Origin: Leptospira bandrabouensis
GTDB lineage: Bacteria > Spirochaetota > Leptospiria > Leptospirales > Leptospiraceae
NCBI RefSeq assembly: GCF_004770905.1
Contig: NZ_RQHT01000003.1
Span: forward strand, 145,023-209,022
Reading direction: 5' to 3'
DNA: 64,000 nucleotides
Both the position numbers and the translations under genes were made by a program. This document shows, one piece after another, positions 39,581 through 48,097 of this stretch. Within the stretch, counting starts at the first letter, position 1, and every line of letters begins with the position of its first letter. A model generated the notes under the pieces. That model had not been told where the DNA came from and made no database searches. It was given only the letters and a program-made list of their open reading frames with translations.

Positions 39581-41296
39581 TTGAAAAACGTAAATGTAAA
39601 TTTAGTAGAAAATGTTCTTAACGAATCCGATGTCATTATCTCTCGCACCGATACGAAAGGTTTGATAACCTATGTATCTCCTGACTTTGCAAGAATTTCC
39701 GAATATTCAGTAGAGGAGATGATTGGAAAACCACATAACATAGTAAGGCATCCTGATATGCCAAAACTTGTATTTGAAGAAATGTGGGATTTTATTAAAG
39801 TAGGACTACCTTGGACCGGAGCTGTAAAAAACAGGGCAAAATCTGGAAATTATTATTGGGTAGATGCAACGATCACACCTATTTTAAACGAAAGAAGGCA
39901 AGTGATTGGTTATGTATCTGTCCGCAAAAAATTAGCTGAGGAAAAGAAAGAATACTTTGAAAAGTTATACAAAAAATTAGGACAAAAGTCTTCGTTACTA
40001 AGGAAAAAAAAGAAAATTTCAAAAAATATTCGTTCTGTTAAATTCCATGAATTGTTGTTTGTTTTGCTTAGTTCTCTTCCTTTCCTCAGTCTTCTTTTTT
40101 TGCAAATGCACGAAAAACCTCTGTTTTGTGGATCTTTGCTTATGATCCAGACGGTCATCGCTTCCTCTTTTATTTTTGTCCTCGCACAAAAAAACAGAAA
40201 ATTGCAAAAAGCAACTGAATCTGTTATTTCTGTTTCTTCCGGAAGATTCCAATACCCTGATCACTTTCATAATGATAGTAGTGATGAAGTAAAAATCATG
40301 TTACTATCAATGAAAAGTATGAGTATCAATCTTTGGGGAATCGTTTCACAAATTCAAAAAGCAACGGATGCCTCCATTCGTATTTCCAAAGAACTAGCAG
40401 ACCTTACCAATCATTTTTTTAGTTCTACCCATTCAATGGCATCTGGAAGCGAAGAAGCTGCTGCCTGTATGGAGGAATTAACTTCCGCGCTAGATAATAT
40501 CAAACAAATTACCGCAAGTCATTCTGTCATCATGTCAGATATGAAAGATTATATGAATGCAGTGAATCAAAATTTGAAAGGAACTCAAAATGCACTCAAA
40601 GGTTTGGACGACTTATCCACAAGATCAACACAAAAAGCCGATGCAGGAAAACAAAAAATTTCAGAATCTTTAGAGGGAATGGAAAACATCAAACAAGTCT
40701 CCAGTAAAATTTTGAATATAGTTTCCATCATTTCAGAAATTGCTGATCGTACCAACTTGCTTTCGTTAAATGCCTCAATTGAAGCTGCGAGGGCTGGACA
40801 TTTTGGAGCAGGTTTTGCAATCGTTGCAAAAGAGATGATGGGTTTAAATGAACAAATTGCAGTTTCCGTGGAAGAAATAAAAAATTATATTGATGAAACT
40901 TTATCAGTCATCAAAGAAACATCAGTAAAAGTGAATGAAGCGTCAATGGAAGTTTTTTCTGTAGCCGACTTGTTTAGTGAAATGAAATCGATTCTTAAAA
41001 AAGTGGCAGCTTCTTTGTATCATGATTTACAAGAGTCAACTAGAGTGAAACTGAAGTTGGACTCGGTAGAAGACCAAGTAAAACAAATTGACCAATCCGT
41101 ACTAGAAGCCAATTTAGCTTCGAAACAAATTTCGGATATCCTACTTGGCCTTTCGGAACAGGCCCAGGTGATTGCTTATAAATCGGAAACATTACAGGAA
41201 AAAAGTTCTCTAGTGGTTACGGAACCAAAAAAGATTATGGAATTAGTAGAACATTACCACACCGGTGAAACTGAAGTATTAGAAGTTACTTCCTAA
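39581..41296 (+). CDS. Aer-like PAS chemoreceptor
   Basis: This 571-residue chemoreceptor has an N-terminal PAS domain (about residues 10-110: [24 protein letters not shown], paraphrased; then [16 protein letters not shown] and [19 protein letters not shown]). This layout is typical of Aer-type FAD-PAS energy/redox sensors. Two adjacent transmembrane helices follow (about 155-205), then a long cytoplasmic coiled coil with the signalling tip [20 protein letters not shown]. There is no periplasmic domain. I chose TTG at 39581 because GGGGGA sits eight bases upstream. The tip uses Arg where E. coli has Gln. It is probably a sensor of respiration or redox state; the FNR-type box upstream agrees. 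Confidence 0.88.
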   Translation: MKNVNVNLVENVLNESDVIISRTDTKGLITYVSPDFARISEYSVEEMIGKPHNIVRHPDMPKLVFEEMWDFIKVGLPWTGAVKNRAKSGNYYWVDATITPILNERRQVIGYVSVRKKLAEEKKEYFEKLYKKLGQKSSLLRKKKKISKNIRSVKFHELLFVLLSSLPFLSLLFLQMHEKPLFCGSLLMIQTVIASSFIFVLAQKNRKLQKATESVISVSSGRFQYPDHFHNDSSDEVKIMLLSMKSMSINLWGIVSQIQKATDASIRISKELADLTNHFFSSTHSMASGSEEAAACMEELTSALDNIKQITASHSVIMSDMKDYMNAVNQNLKGTQNALKGLDDLSTRSTQKADAGKQKISESLEGMENIKQVSSKILNIVSIISEIADRTNLLSLNASIEAARAGHFGAGFAIVAKEMMGLNEQIAVSVEEIKNYIDETLSVIKETSVKVNEASMEVFSVADLFSEMKSILKKVAASLYHDLQESTRVKLKLDSVEDQVKQIDQSVLEANLASKQISDILLGLSEQAQVIAYKSETLQEKSSLVVTEPKKIMELVEHYHTGETEVLEVTS

Positions 41297-41356
41297 AAGA
41301 AAAAAGTAAGACCACCGAATCGGTAAAAATTAAAATCAAGTTGTGGGTCTGTATTT

Positions 41357-43120
41357 TTAAATGCGATCCACAAGTAAAATGGTTACGTCATCAGCAAAAT
41401 CATTGAAACCTACATGGTCTTTGGCTGCTTGGATTAAATGATCTGCTGCATTTTGGGTGTTTAAAGATTTTGAATTAAGAATTGCCTTTTGGAATAATTC
41501 TTCATCATAACGTTTGTTATGGTCTTTTGACATGTGTTCGGTGATTCCGTCAGTGTACATAACAAGACGGTTTCCTGGTAAAAAAGGAAAGGTTTTTTCC
41601 TCATAAAACAAATCGGGGATAAGACCCAATATTTTTCCTTTAACGTCTAACTGTGTTATCGGTGAGTCCTTTTTGTCCAATAAAAATGGTGCGTGGTGGC
41701 CCGCATTGGCACAAAGGATTGTGTTATTTTTTAAATCAATGATCCCATAATATGCAGTGAGAAAGTTACCTGCTAATTTTCCATATAACATGTGATTTAG
41801 GGTGGTTAAAAACAAAGAAGGACTAAGTTTGATATCTTGTTCAAAGTTTTTTAAAACCATGTGTGCCATTGCCGCAAGGACAGCAGCAGAAAGTCCATGA
41901 CCTGAAATATCGGCAATCAATATGGAATACTTTGAATCCTCCAATTCGGTTACGTCATAAAAATCACCGCCAACTTGTTCCAAAGGAATATGAGATACAC
42001 CATACGTTAGTTTGTTGGAGCTAGGGAGGCTGGACGGCATAATTTTTTTCATTATGTTTTTGGCACGGTTTAGTTCTTTTCCTGTGTCTACGATTTGGTG
42101 GAAAAGTTGCGCATTTTTAATTGTACTACTGAGTCTTGAAGCAATATTCGTTAGTAAATCTAAATCAGAATGTTGGAAGGCATAGCCTGAAAGTTTGTTG
42201 TTGATACTGATGACACCAAGAAGTTCATCCTGAAAAATAAGTGGTGCTGAGATCAAAGATTTGGATTCAAATTTATAAGGAGAAAGTTTATTATATCTCG
42301 GATCTAAATCAAGATTGTGGATGAGTAAACTTTCTTTTTTTTCTGCTACCCAACCTGAAACACCAGTTCCAAAAGGAACCTTAATTTGATCATAGGCATC
42401 TTCTGGAATTCCTTTGGCAGAAAGGATACTTAATTCCTTTTTTTCTGCATTGGCTAGGTAAATGGTTCCAGAGGTGGCTCCTAAATATTCTAAAACTCGG
42501 TTCAAAATCCATTTGCCAAGTTCATTTAAACTTTTTTCGGAGACTGATAATCTTTCAAATTCGTTTAACAAAGATAATTCGAGAATACGTTTGTCTAAAC
42601 TATCTCTTGTATTGGCATTTTGGATGGCAGTGGCAGCCACTTCGGACAAGGAAATCAAATATTCCAAATCGGATGAATCAAATAAACGATTGTTCGTTTT
42701 ATTAATTACCTCGAGAGTCCCAATCAGTCTTTCCTCAACAAAAAGTGGAACACAAATTAGAGATTTTGTTTTAAATCCTGTGCGTTTGTCCATACTCGCA
42801 TTGAATCTTGGATCTTTGTAAGCATCTTCTAACGCGATGGGCTTTTTTTCTTTGGCCACCATCCCCACGATACCTTCACCTAACTCTAGCCTGGCGTATT
42901 GTTGGATGATTTCCCCTTTTTCTCCTAAAGCTACTTCACAATATAGAAATTCTTCATCTTCTAAAAGGAAGAGAGAACTTGCCTCTGCCTCTAGTAGATC
43001 TTTAGAATATAACATAATTAGTGGGAGTAGTTGGTGCAAATCAAGGTTTGCATTCAAAATGGATGAGATATGGAGTAGGCTACGAAACTTACTTAGGCTA
43101 GTGAGTGGATCTAAAGTCAT
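41357..43120 (-). CDS. Tandem GAF/SpoIIE-type phosphatase
   Basis: This 587-residue cytoplasmic protein has two GAF domains (about residues 15-180 and 190-350, with NLDLDPRYNK and GVSGWVAEK in the second) and a C-terminal PP2C-type SpoIIE phosphatase (about 365-587). Metal-binding motifs are EQVGGDFYDV, IADISGHGLSA, MYTDGITE and FADDVTILLV. It probably senses a small ligand or redox state through GAF and dephosphorylates a STAS antagonist. I chose ATG at 43120; an ATG/GTG five codons upstream is possible. It converges with the chemoreceptor gene. Confidence 0.9.
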   Translation of the reverse strand: MTLDPLTSLSKFRSLLHISSILNANLDLHQLLPLIMLYSKDLLEAEASSLFLLEDEEFLYCEVALGEKGEIIQQYARLELGEGIVGMVAKEKKPIALEDAYKDPRFNASMDKRTGFKTKSLICVPLFVEERLIGTLEVINKTNNRLFDSSDLEYLISLSEVAATAIQNANTRDSLDKRILELSLLNEFERLSVSEKSLNELGKWILNRVLEYLGATSGTIYLANAEKKELSILSAKGIPEDAYDQIKVPFGTGVSGWVAEKKESLLIHNLDLDPRYNKLSPYKFESKSLISAPLIFQDELLGVISINNKLSGYAFQHSDLDLLTNIASRLSSTIKNAQLFHQIVDTGKELNRAKNIMKKIMPSSLPSSNKLTYGVSHIPLEQVGGDFYDVTELEDSKYSILIADISGHGLSAAVLAAMAHMVLKNFEQDIKLSPSLFLTTLNHMLYGKLAGNFLTAYYGIIDLKNNTILCANAGHHAPFLLDKKDSPITQLDVKGKILGLIPDLFYEEKTFPFLPGNRLVMYTDGITEHMSKDHNKRYDEELFQKAILNSKSLNTQNAADHLIQAAKDHVGFNDFADDVTILLVDRI

Positions 43121-43267
43121 GGGGCACCAAACCATTATTTCACCTTGTTTCGAATCCGTCGATTTAGAATTTCCCTCTGAACTAAATCGGAAACTTAGAA
43201 ACTTACTAAAAAAATACTTCTCTATTTTTAGATTTTGTGAATTGTTTAACGTTTGCCCTCGATTTCA

Positions 43268-43281
43268 TTGATTTGCGTCAA
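43268..43281. promoter_or_regulatory. FNR/NnrR-type box in the nirK promoter
   Basis: TTGATTTGCGTCAA has half-sites TTGAT and GTCAA with a 4-base spacer, matching the FNR/DNR/NnrR consensus in 9 of 10 positions. Its centre (43274.5) lies 41.5 bases upstream of the transcription start predicted from the -10 box at 43304-43309, which is the class II activation geometry. It stands 48 bases from the nirK ATG. Confidence 0.75.
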
Positions 43282-43303
43282 TGACGATTTTGTTTAGGTG
43301 ATT

Positions 43304-43309
43304 TAATAT
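43304..43309 (+). promoter_or_regulatory. -10 box of the nirK promoter
   Basis: TAATAT, 5 of 6 matches to TATAAT. It places transcription start near 43316, with AAGGA (43317-43321) as ribosome site just ahead of the ATG at 43329, so the leader is very short. No -35 is needed because an FNR-type box overlaps that position. Confidence 0.65.
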
Positions 43310-43328
43310 AAAAAGAAAGGATACGGAA

Positions 43329-44729
43329 ATGCAAAGAAAACGACCAAAGCAACAGACCATAAAAGTTTACTTGTTCTTTATTGTCATAATTAGTTTATTC
43401 ACAGTTTGTTCGGGACCAAAAACAGAAGAGGCAAAACTCACTTATGCCCCAGAGGTTCCCCCACATATCGATAGAACGAGTGAGGCCAAAGTCATTGTCA
43501 ATATGGAGACAGTGGAGGTGGTGGGTAGGCTTGCCGACGGAGTGGAATATACTTTTTGGACTTTTGGAGGATCGGTTCCAGGCCCCATGATCCGAGTGAG
43601 AGAAGGGGATGAGGTAGAATTTCATCTAAAAAACCATCCCACAAGCAAAATGCCACATAACATCGATTTACATGCGGTCACAGGACCAGGCGGAGGGGCT
43701 GCGGCCTCGCTTACTATCCCAGGACATGCTTCCAAATTTTCATTTAAGGCACTAAACCCTGGATTGTATATTTATCACTGTGCCACTTCACCAGTGGGAA
43801 TGCACATTGCGAACGGAATGTACGGACTTATTTTTGTTCAACCTAAAAACGACCTACCGAAAGTGGACAAAGAATACTATGTAGTGCAAAGTGAATTTTA
43901 TACAAAAGGAAAAAATGGTGAACCTGGCCTGCAACCATTTAGTATGGAAAAAGCAATTACTGAAATTCCCGATTACGTTGTATTTAATGGATCTGTGGGT
44001 TCCCTTGTGGAAGACAGAGCCATCACCGCTAAAGTCGGAGAAACGGTTAGGTTGTTTGTTGGAAATGGTGGGCCAAATTTAGTTTCCTCTTTCCATGTGA
44101 TTGGTGAAATTTTTGACAATGTGTATACAGAAGGAGGAGCTCTTCCTAACCAAAAAAATGTACAAACTACACTCATTCCTGCGGGAGGTTCTGCCATTGT
44201 GGATTTTAAAGTAGATGTTCCAGGTACTCTGATTCTTGTGGATCATTCTATTTTCAGAACGTTTAACAAAGGTTCGCTTGGAATGTTAAAAGTGGAAGGC
44301 GAACCAAATGCTACTGTTTATTCTGGAAAACAAGATGATACGGTTTACCTTCCGGAAGGTCCAGCCATTCAAAGAATGGTTACCGAAGTCAAACCTAAAG
44401 TATCAGCAAGTACTCCGAAAGAAATTTTGGCAAATGGAGAAAGAGTTTATAAATCAGTTTGTGCTGCTTGTCACATGAAAGAAGGACAAGGTGTGGTTGG
44501 TGTGTTTCCTCCATTGGCAAAGTCTGATTATCTAAACGCGGACAAAGCCCGTGCCATTCAAATCCTAAAAAAAGGTCTGAGTGGTCCTATTACTGTGAAT
44601 GGACAAAAATATAATAACGTAATGCCTCATTTAGAACTAACCAATGAAGAGATTGCCAGTGTCCTAAGTTATGTTTATAACCAATGGGGAAATAAAGGGA
44701 TTATGGTTTCCGAAGCAGAGGTAAGATAA
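43329..44729 (+). CDS. nirK: Lipoprotein copper nitrite reductase with C-terminal cytochrome c
   Basis: This enzyme reduces nitrite to nitric oxide. The N-terminal signal ends in a lipobox (LFTVC near residue 28), so the enzyme is probably lipid-anchored. The first cupredoxin domain shows [10 protein letters not shown], with the type-1 His, catalytic Asp and type-2 His in HNxDx[17 protein letters not shown] follows, giving a type-2 His, the type-1 Cys, His and Met. The second has [10 protein letters not shown] and [13 protein letters not shown], supplying the second active-site His and the type-2 His from the next subunit. Residues about 370-466 are a class I cytochrome c with CAACH and a later [11 protein letters not shown] axial Met. 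Fusion to cytochrome c supplies electrons directly. Confidence 0.93.
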   Translation: MQRKRPKQQTIKVYLFFIVIISLFTVCSGPKTEEAKLTYAPEVPPHIDRTSEAKVIVNMETVEVVGRLADGVEYTFWTFGGSVPGPMIRVREGDEVEFHLKNHPTSKMPHNIDLHAVTGPGGGAAASLTIPGHASKFSFKALNPGLYIYHCATSPVGMHIANGMYGLIFVQPKNDLPKVDKEYYVVQSEFYTKGKNGEPGLQPFSMEKAITEIPDYVVFNGSVGSLVEDRAITAKVGETVRLFVGNGGPNLVSSFHVIGEIFDNVYTEGGALPNQKNVQTTLIPAGGSAIVDFKVDVPGTLILVDHSIFRTFNKGSLGMLKVEGEPNATVYSGKQDDTVYLPEGPAIQRMVTEVKPKVSASTPKEILANGERVYKSVCAACHMKEGQGVVGVFPPLAKSDYLNADKARAIQILKKGLSGPITVNGQKYNNVMPHLELTNEEIASVLSYVYNQWGNKGIMVSEAEVR

Positions 44730-44746
44730 GTTTAGATTTTGGTTTG

Positions 44747-45514
44747 ATGATGAATCCTTTTCTTTTTATATGTTTTTTTCTTTCCTTTTCCCTTTCTGCA
44801 GAGATGGTAAAAATCCCTGCGGGGAATTGGAGGCCATTTTTAAAAGAAACAAACTTTAAGTTAGGTGAAACGATTAAAGTCAAAAGTTTTTACTTGGATG
44901 AGTATCCAGTCACTCAAAAAGATTATTTTGAATTTATAGAAGCTAACCTTCAGTGGAAAAAAGGAAAAGTATCTTCGTTATTTGCAGATGGTGGTTATTT
45001 AGGTGATTGGAAGGGCAAAAGTCCTGACAGTCGTACTGCCAATTCCCCTGTAACCTATGTTTCCTGGTTTAGTGCAAATGCCTATTGCCAATGGAAAGGG
45101 AAACGTTTGCCTTTGGAATCGGAATGGGAATATGTAGCTAGTTTTCCACCACCAGGGAAAAATAAAAAAGATATGGAATCTATCATTCTTGGTTGGTATG
45201 GAGAACAAAAACCAGAGTTTCTTCCTTCTGTAGGCAAATACAAAAATAGACTTGGTATTTACGACCAACATGGCATGATTTGGGAGTGGGTTTTTGATTT
45301 TAATAATACTTCTGTAACGGGAGATTCAAGACAAGATAGCGATTTAGAAAGTAGTCTTTTTTGCGGAGGAGGATCTTTGAAAGCCAATGATTTTTCCAAT
45401 TATGCATCTTACATGCGTTATGGATATCGAGCTGGTTTAAAAGGTTGGTATACTGCAAAGTATTTAGGTTTTCGATGTGCTTCCAATGTTAACATTAAGG
45501 ATAATCCAATATGA
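44747..45514 (+). CDS. nirV: NirV-like SUMF1/FGE-family protein
   Basis: This 255-residue exported protein has a signal peptide (to about residue 18, SLSAE) and the formylglycine-generating-enzyme/SUMF1 fold: MVKIPAGNWRPF, DEYPVTQKDYFEFI, PVTYVSWFSANAYCQWKGKRLP and EWEYVAS. The C-terminus has MIWEWVFDF and YLGFRCASN. NirV proteins of this family are encoded next to nirK in many denitrifiers, although their exact role is not established. The conserved Cys pair needed for FGE catalysis is not evident (only isolated Cys). The start is uncertain between ATG 44747 and 44750. The end overlaps the sco gene by four bases. Confidence 0.85.
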   Translation: MMNPFLFICFFLSFSLSAEMVKIPAGNWRPFLKETNFKLGETIKVKSFYLDEYPVTQKDYFEFIEANLQWKKGKVSSLFADGGYLGDWKGKSPDSRTANSPVTYVSWFSANAYCQWKGKRLPLESEWEYVASFPPPGKNKKDMESIILGWYGEQKPEFLPSVGKYKNRLGIYDQHGMIWEWVFDFNNTSVTGDSRQDSDLESSLFCGGGSLKANDFSNYASYMRYGYRAGLKGWYTAKYLGFRCASNVNIKDNPI

Positions 45515-46128
45515 AATTTCAATCTACGATAATACTAGTGATTTTATTTATCACTTTCGGATTCAGTTTGGGCTGTGATGATCAGAATTCTGGCCCACAT
45601 CACCATCATGGAGACAATCATGTTTTGGCTGCCAGTGATGCCGCCCAAGGAAGTTTATTTGATTTGGGTTCAAAGTGGACCACCGAAACCAACCAAACCA
45701 TCACTTTGAAGGAGTTTAAGGGTTCTCTTTTTATCATCAGTATGTTTTATGCCACTTGCCAATCCATTTGCCCAAGACTTGTGGCAGATATGGAACAACT
45801 TTCGAAAAAAATCGCTGAAAAAACAGGAAAGGAACCTCGTATGGTTCTTGTTAGTTTTGATTCTGAAAAAGACAATCCAGCCGTACTTAATGCTTATAAA
45901 AAGAAAATGAACTTAAAAGAAAATTGGACTCTTTTATCTGGCAAGGAAGAAGACATTCGTATGTTGTCAGTGGTACTTGGAATCAATTATAAAAAGATTT
46001 CGAACGGAGAGTTTAACCATTCAGCCGTTTACAGTTTAGTTTCTAAAGAAGGAATCGTTGTATCTCGGATAGAGGGGATAGGTTCCAATACTGAGGCATT
46101 GATTGTCCAATATCAAAACTTAAAATAA
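45511..46128 (+). CDS. SCO1/SenC-family copper chaperone lipoprotein
   Basis: This 205-residue thioredoxin-like protein delivers copper or reduces metal-ligand thiols of copper enzymes. The signal peptide ends in a lipobox (FSLGC near residue 22). A His-rich segment (PHHHHGDNH) follows, suited to metal binding. The SCO copper motif CQSIC (CxxxC) is near residue 87, and the distal His lies in NHSAVYSL near 170. Located after nirK and nirV with ATGA overlap, it probably loads or maintains the CuA/Cu sites of NirK. It may also serve an oxidase elsewhere. Confidence 0.92.
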   Translation: MKFQSTIILVILFITFGFSLGCDDQNSGPHHHHGDNHVLAASDAAQGSLFDLGSKWTTETNQTITLKEFKGSLFIISMFYATCQSICPRLVADMEQLSKKIAEKTGKEPRMVLVSFDSEKDNPAVLNAYKKKMNLKENWTLLSGKEEDIRMLSVVLGINYKKISNGEFNHSAVYSLVSKEGIVVSRIEGIGSNTEALIVQYQNLK

Positions 46129-46132
46129 TATA

Positions 46133-46161
46133 GTTTGAGAGTGGCTTTCCCATTCTCAAAC
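46133..46161 (+). terminator. Terminator of the nirK-nirV-sco operon
   Basis: GTTTGAGAGTGG (46133-46144) pairs with CCATTCTCAAAC (46150-46161), 12 base pairs with one G-U, around a 5-base loop CTTTC. It begins four bases after the sco stop codon. The following sequence CAATTTCATATTC is only moderately U-rich. Confidence 0.6.
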
Positions 46162-46208
46162 CAATTTCATATTCATTAATAGTTGCTTTCCTGCCGATTA
46201 TTTTTTTT

Positions 46209-46238
46209 GATTACCTTAAATTCTTTTTTAAGGTAATC
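46209..46238. repeat. Perfect 12-base inverted repeat before the hydrolase gene
   Basis: GATTACCTTAAA (46209-46220) and TTTAAGGTAATC (46227-46238) are exact reverse complements with a 6-base loop. A run of Ts (46201-46208) precedes it and no T-run follows on either strand, so it is not a standard terminator. It lies 32 bases before the ATG at 46270 and could be an operator or an RNA hairpin for the downstream gene. Confidence 0.6.
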
Positions 46239-46269
46239 CTATTTGGTCTCTTTCATTTCTGATCGCTAC

Positions 46270-47292
46270 ATGCAATGTTATATCATTCTATTTTTATTTA
46301 TTTCCATTCTTGGTTGCAAAAAGGAATCAGACGATAAAAAAGATTTTCTAAATTTATTGACACTTGGGTTGTATGCACGTTCCTGCGCTGGACAAAATGC
46401 CTTCCCTTCCAGTGGAACTGTGGGTTCTTTGACTCGGTTACAAATTCGTCCATCGCAAACTTCTTCGGGAATTTCAAATTACGATCAACCCCATTATGTT
46501 TTTCCTCCTCAATCGGGAGTGACTAATAAAAATATCCTTTCTGTATTCTATCCAGGAACTGGGTCAAGCCCCTGTGAGGTGAATACTTTTTTACAACATG
46601 GGGCTACACGTGGTTATCATGTAGTGGGTTTGAGTTATCCGAATGGAGAAGCAGTGAATACTGTTTGTAACCAAGGGGCAGCAAAATCCGAAACAAACTG
46701 TTTTGAAAATTTGAGAAAGGAAGTCCTTACGGGAGTCGATCTTTCTCCCTATGTTTCGGTAGACATTTCTAATTCTATAGAAGGTCGATTACTGAGTCTC
46801 ATTCAGTATTTAATACGTGTTAGACCTAGCGAAGGTTGGGATCAGTTTCTTACTGGTAATCAAATCAATTGGTCTCTTGTATACGTAGGTGGGCATTCAC
46901 AGGGTAGTGGTCATGCGGCTTTACAGGGAAAAAATCGAACGTTAGGTCGGGTCTCAATTTATAGCGGGGTATCTGACTATAGTTTGCAGAATTCTACTCT
47001 TCCCAGTTGGATGGGTGGAACTCAAAATACCCCAGGAACCTCCTATTATGGACTCATCCACGAAAACGATTCCATCGCAAATTTTAGCGGGAATTCTAAC
47101 CAGGTAACCAATGCTTGGTTAAATCAATTTTCGATGACAGGGCCTATTACCAATACAAACGTTGGATTCCCATTTAATAATAGCCATAGTTTGGTAACAA
47201 GTGTTTGTAACGGAATGGGTGCCTTTGGTCTTCACATTTGTCCTATGACTAGTGGGTTCCAATCCATTTGGAATTACATTAGTTTCCCTTAA
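46270..47292 (+). CDS. Exported alpha/beta-hydrolase-like lipoprotein
   Basis: This 340-residue protein starts with MQCYIILFLFISILGC, a spirochaetal lipobox. The alpha/beta-hydrolase signature GGHSQGSGHAAL (nucleophile elbow GxSxG) lies near residue 215. NSHSLVTSVC near 310 could hold the catalytic His. LSVFYPGTGSSP near 100 is a plausible oxyanion-hole strand. The layout resembles the BPSS1187-type exported hydrolases. The frame also has an upstream TTG at 46243, inside the inverted repeat region. I prefer the ATG at 46270. Substrate unknown. Confidence 0.75.
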   Translation: MQCYIILFLFISILGCKKESDDKKDFLNLLTLGLYARSCAGQNAFPSSGTVGSLTRLQIRPSQTSSGISNYDQPHYVFPPQSGVTNKNILSVFYPGTGSSPCEVNTFLQHGATRGYHVVGLSYPNGEAVNTVCNQGAAKSETNCFENLRKEVLTGVDLSPYVSVDISNSIEGRLLSLIQYLIRVRPSEGWDQFLTGNQINWSLVYVGGHSQGSGHAALQGKNRTLGRVSIYSGVSDYSLQNSTLPSWMGGTQNTPGTSYYGLIHENDSIANFSGNSNQVTNAWLNQFSMTGPITNTNVGFPFNNSHSLVTSVCNGMGAFGLHICPMTSGFQSIWNYISFP

Positions 47293-47309
47293 CTAACTGC
47301 ATTCAAAAA

Positions 47310-48044
47310 TTAAAATGGTGGGAGTCTTTTGAAGATCCATTCAGGTATCATTCGTATTACCATCATGATAAAACGCCAAGGCCAACGGATATAAACCAAA
47401 TCTTTTTTAGAAAGTCCAGCATTTACGATAAGCTCTGCGGCCACTTGCGGTTGTAAGGTGAGCCAAGGAATCAGATTGTGACCTTCTGACATTTTTGTAT
47501 ATACAGGCCCCAGTTGGATGGTTGTGACATGGACTCCTTTTGAAAATAAAAGGGATCTTAGGCCAGAAAGATAAGTGGTTAAACCAGCCTTTGCACTTCC
47601 ATAAATATAATTCATTTGCCTACCACGATCCCCTGCGACAGAACTAATGGCCACAATTGTACCATCGTTTCTTTTTTCCATATCCAAAGAGATAATGTTG
47701 ATAAGCGAAACTACTGCAGAGTAGTTGACTTGGATGGTTCCTAAGAGTTCGTTTTGGTTTTCTCTTGCTTTGGTTTGGTCTTCATAGTATCCAACAACGA
47801 AAAAAACTATATCTGGTTTTTGGGAAAGTTCGTGATAAAACTTTTGGTGTAATGAAAATTTGGTAACGTCCCATTCAAATATTTCTACTGAATTCGGGTA
47901 ATTTGACTGGATTTTCGATTTTAGTTCAGCTAATCTTTGTTTGTTTCTTCCTGTTAAAGAAAGGGAATACCCACGTTTTGCTAGAGATTCTGCGATATAG
48001 GTTCCAATGTCGGAAGTTGCCCCAACTACAAGTGCATTTTTCAT
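47310..48044 (-). CDS. Short-chain dehydrogenase/reductase (DprE2-like)
   Basis: This 244-residue NAD(P)-dependent oxidoreductase has the cofactor motif GATSDIGTYIAE (residues 8-19), ISSVAGDRG with the catalytic Ser, and the YGSAKAG catalytic Tyr-Lys pair near 150. A hydrophobic C-terminal segment (WRFIMMVIRMIPEWIFKRL) suggests membrane contact, as in DprE2-type enzymes. It is the last gene of the minus-strand cluster. It starts 53 bases after the MBL-fold gene ends, but a role with those genes is only inferred from location. Confidence 0.82.
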   Translation of the reverse strand: MKNALVVGATSDIGTYIAESLAKRGYSLSLTGRNKQRLAELKSKIQSNYPNSVEIFEWDVTKFSLHQKFYHELSQKPDIVFFVVGYYEDQTKARENQNELLGTIQVNYSAVVSLINIISLDMEKRNDGTIVAISSVAGDRGRQMNYIYGSAKAGLTTYLSGLRSLLFSKGVHVTTIQLGPVYTKMSEGHNLIPWLTLQPQVAAELIVNAGLSKKDLVYIRWPWRFIMMVIRMIPEWIFKRLPPF

Positions 48045-48097
48045 TTTAAAGGATCCATAGGAAATGGATTTAATCGTTTTTAGTTATGATCTTTTTG

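Noticed and set aside
46209..46238. Rho-independent terminator at the perfect inverted repeat after the sco gene
   Set aside because: The T-run precedes the stem instead of following it, and the minus strand has an A-run after it. A better terminator for the operon lies at 46133-46161.
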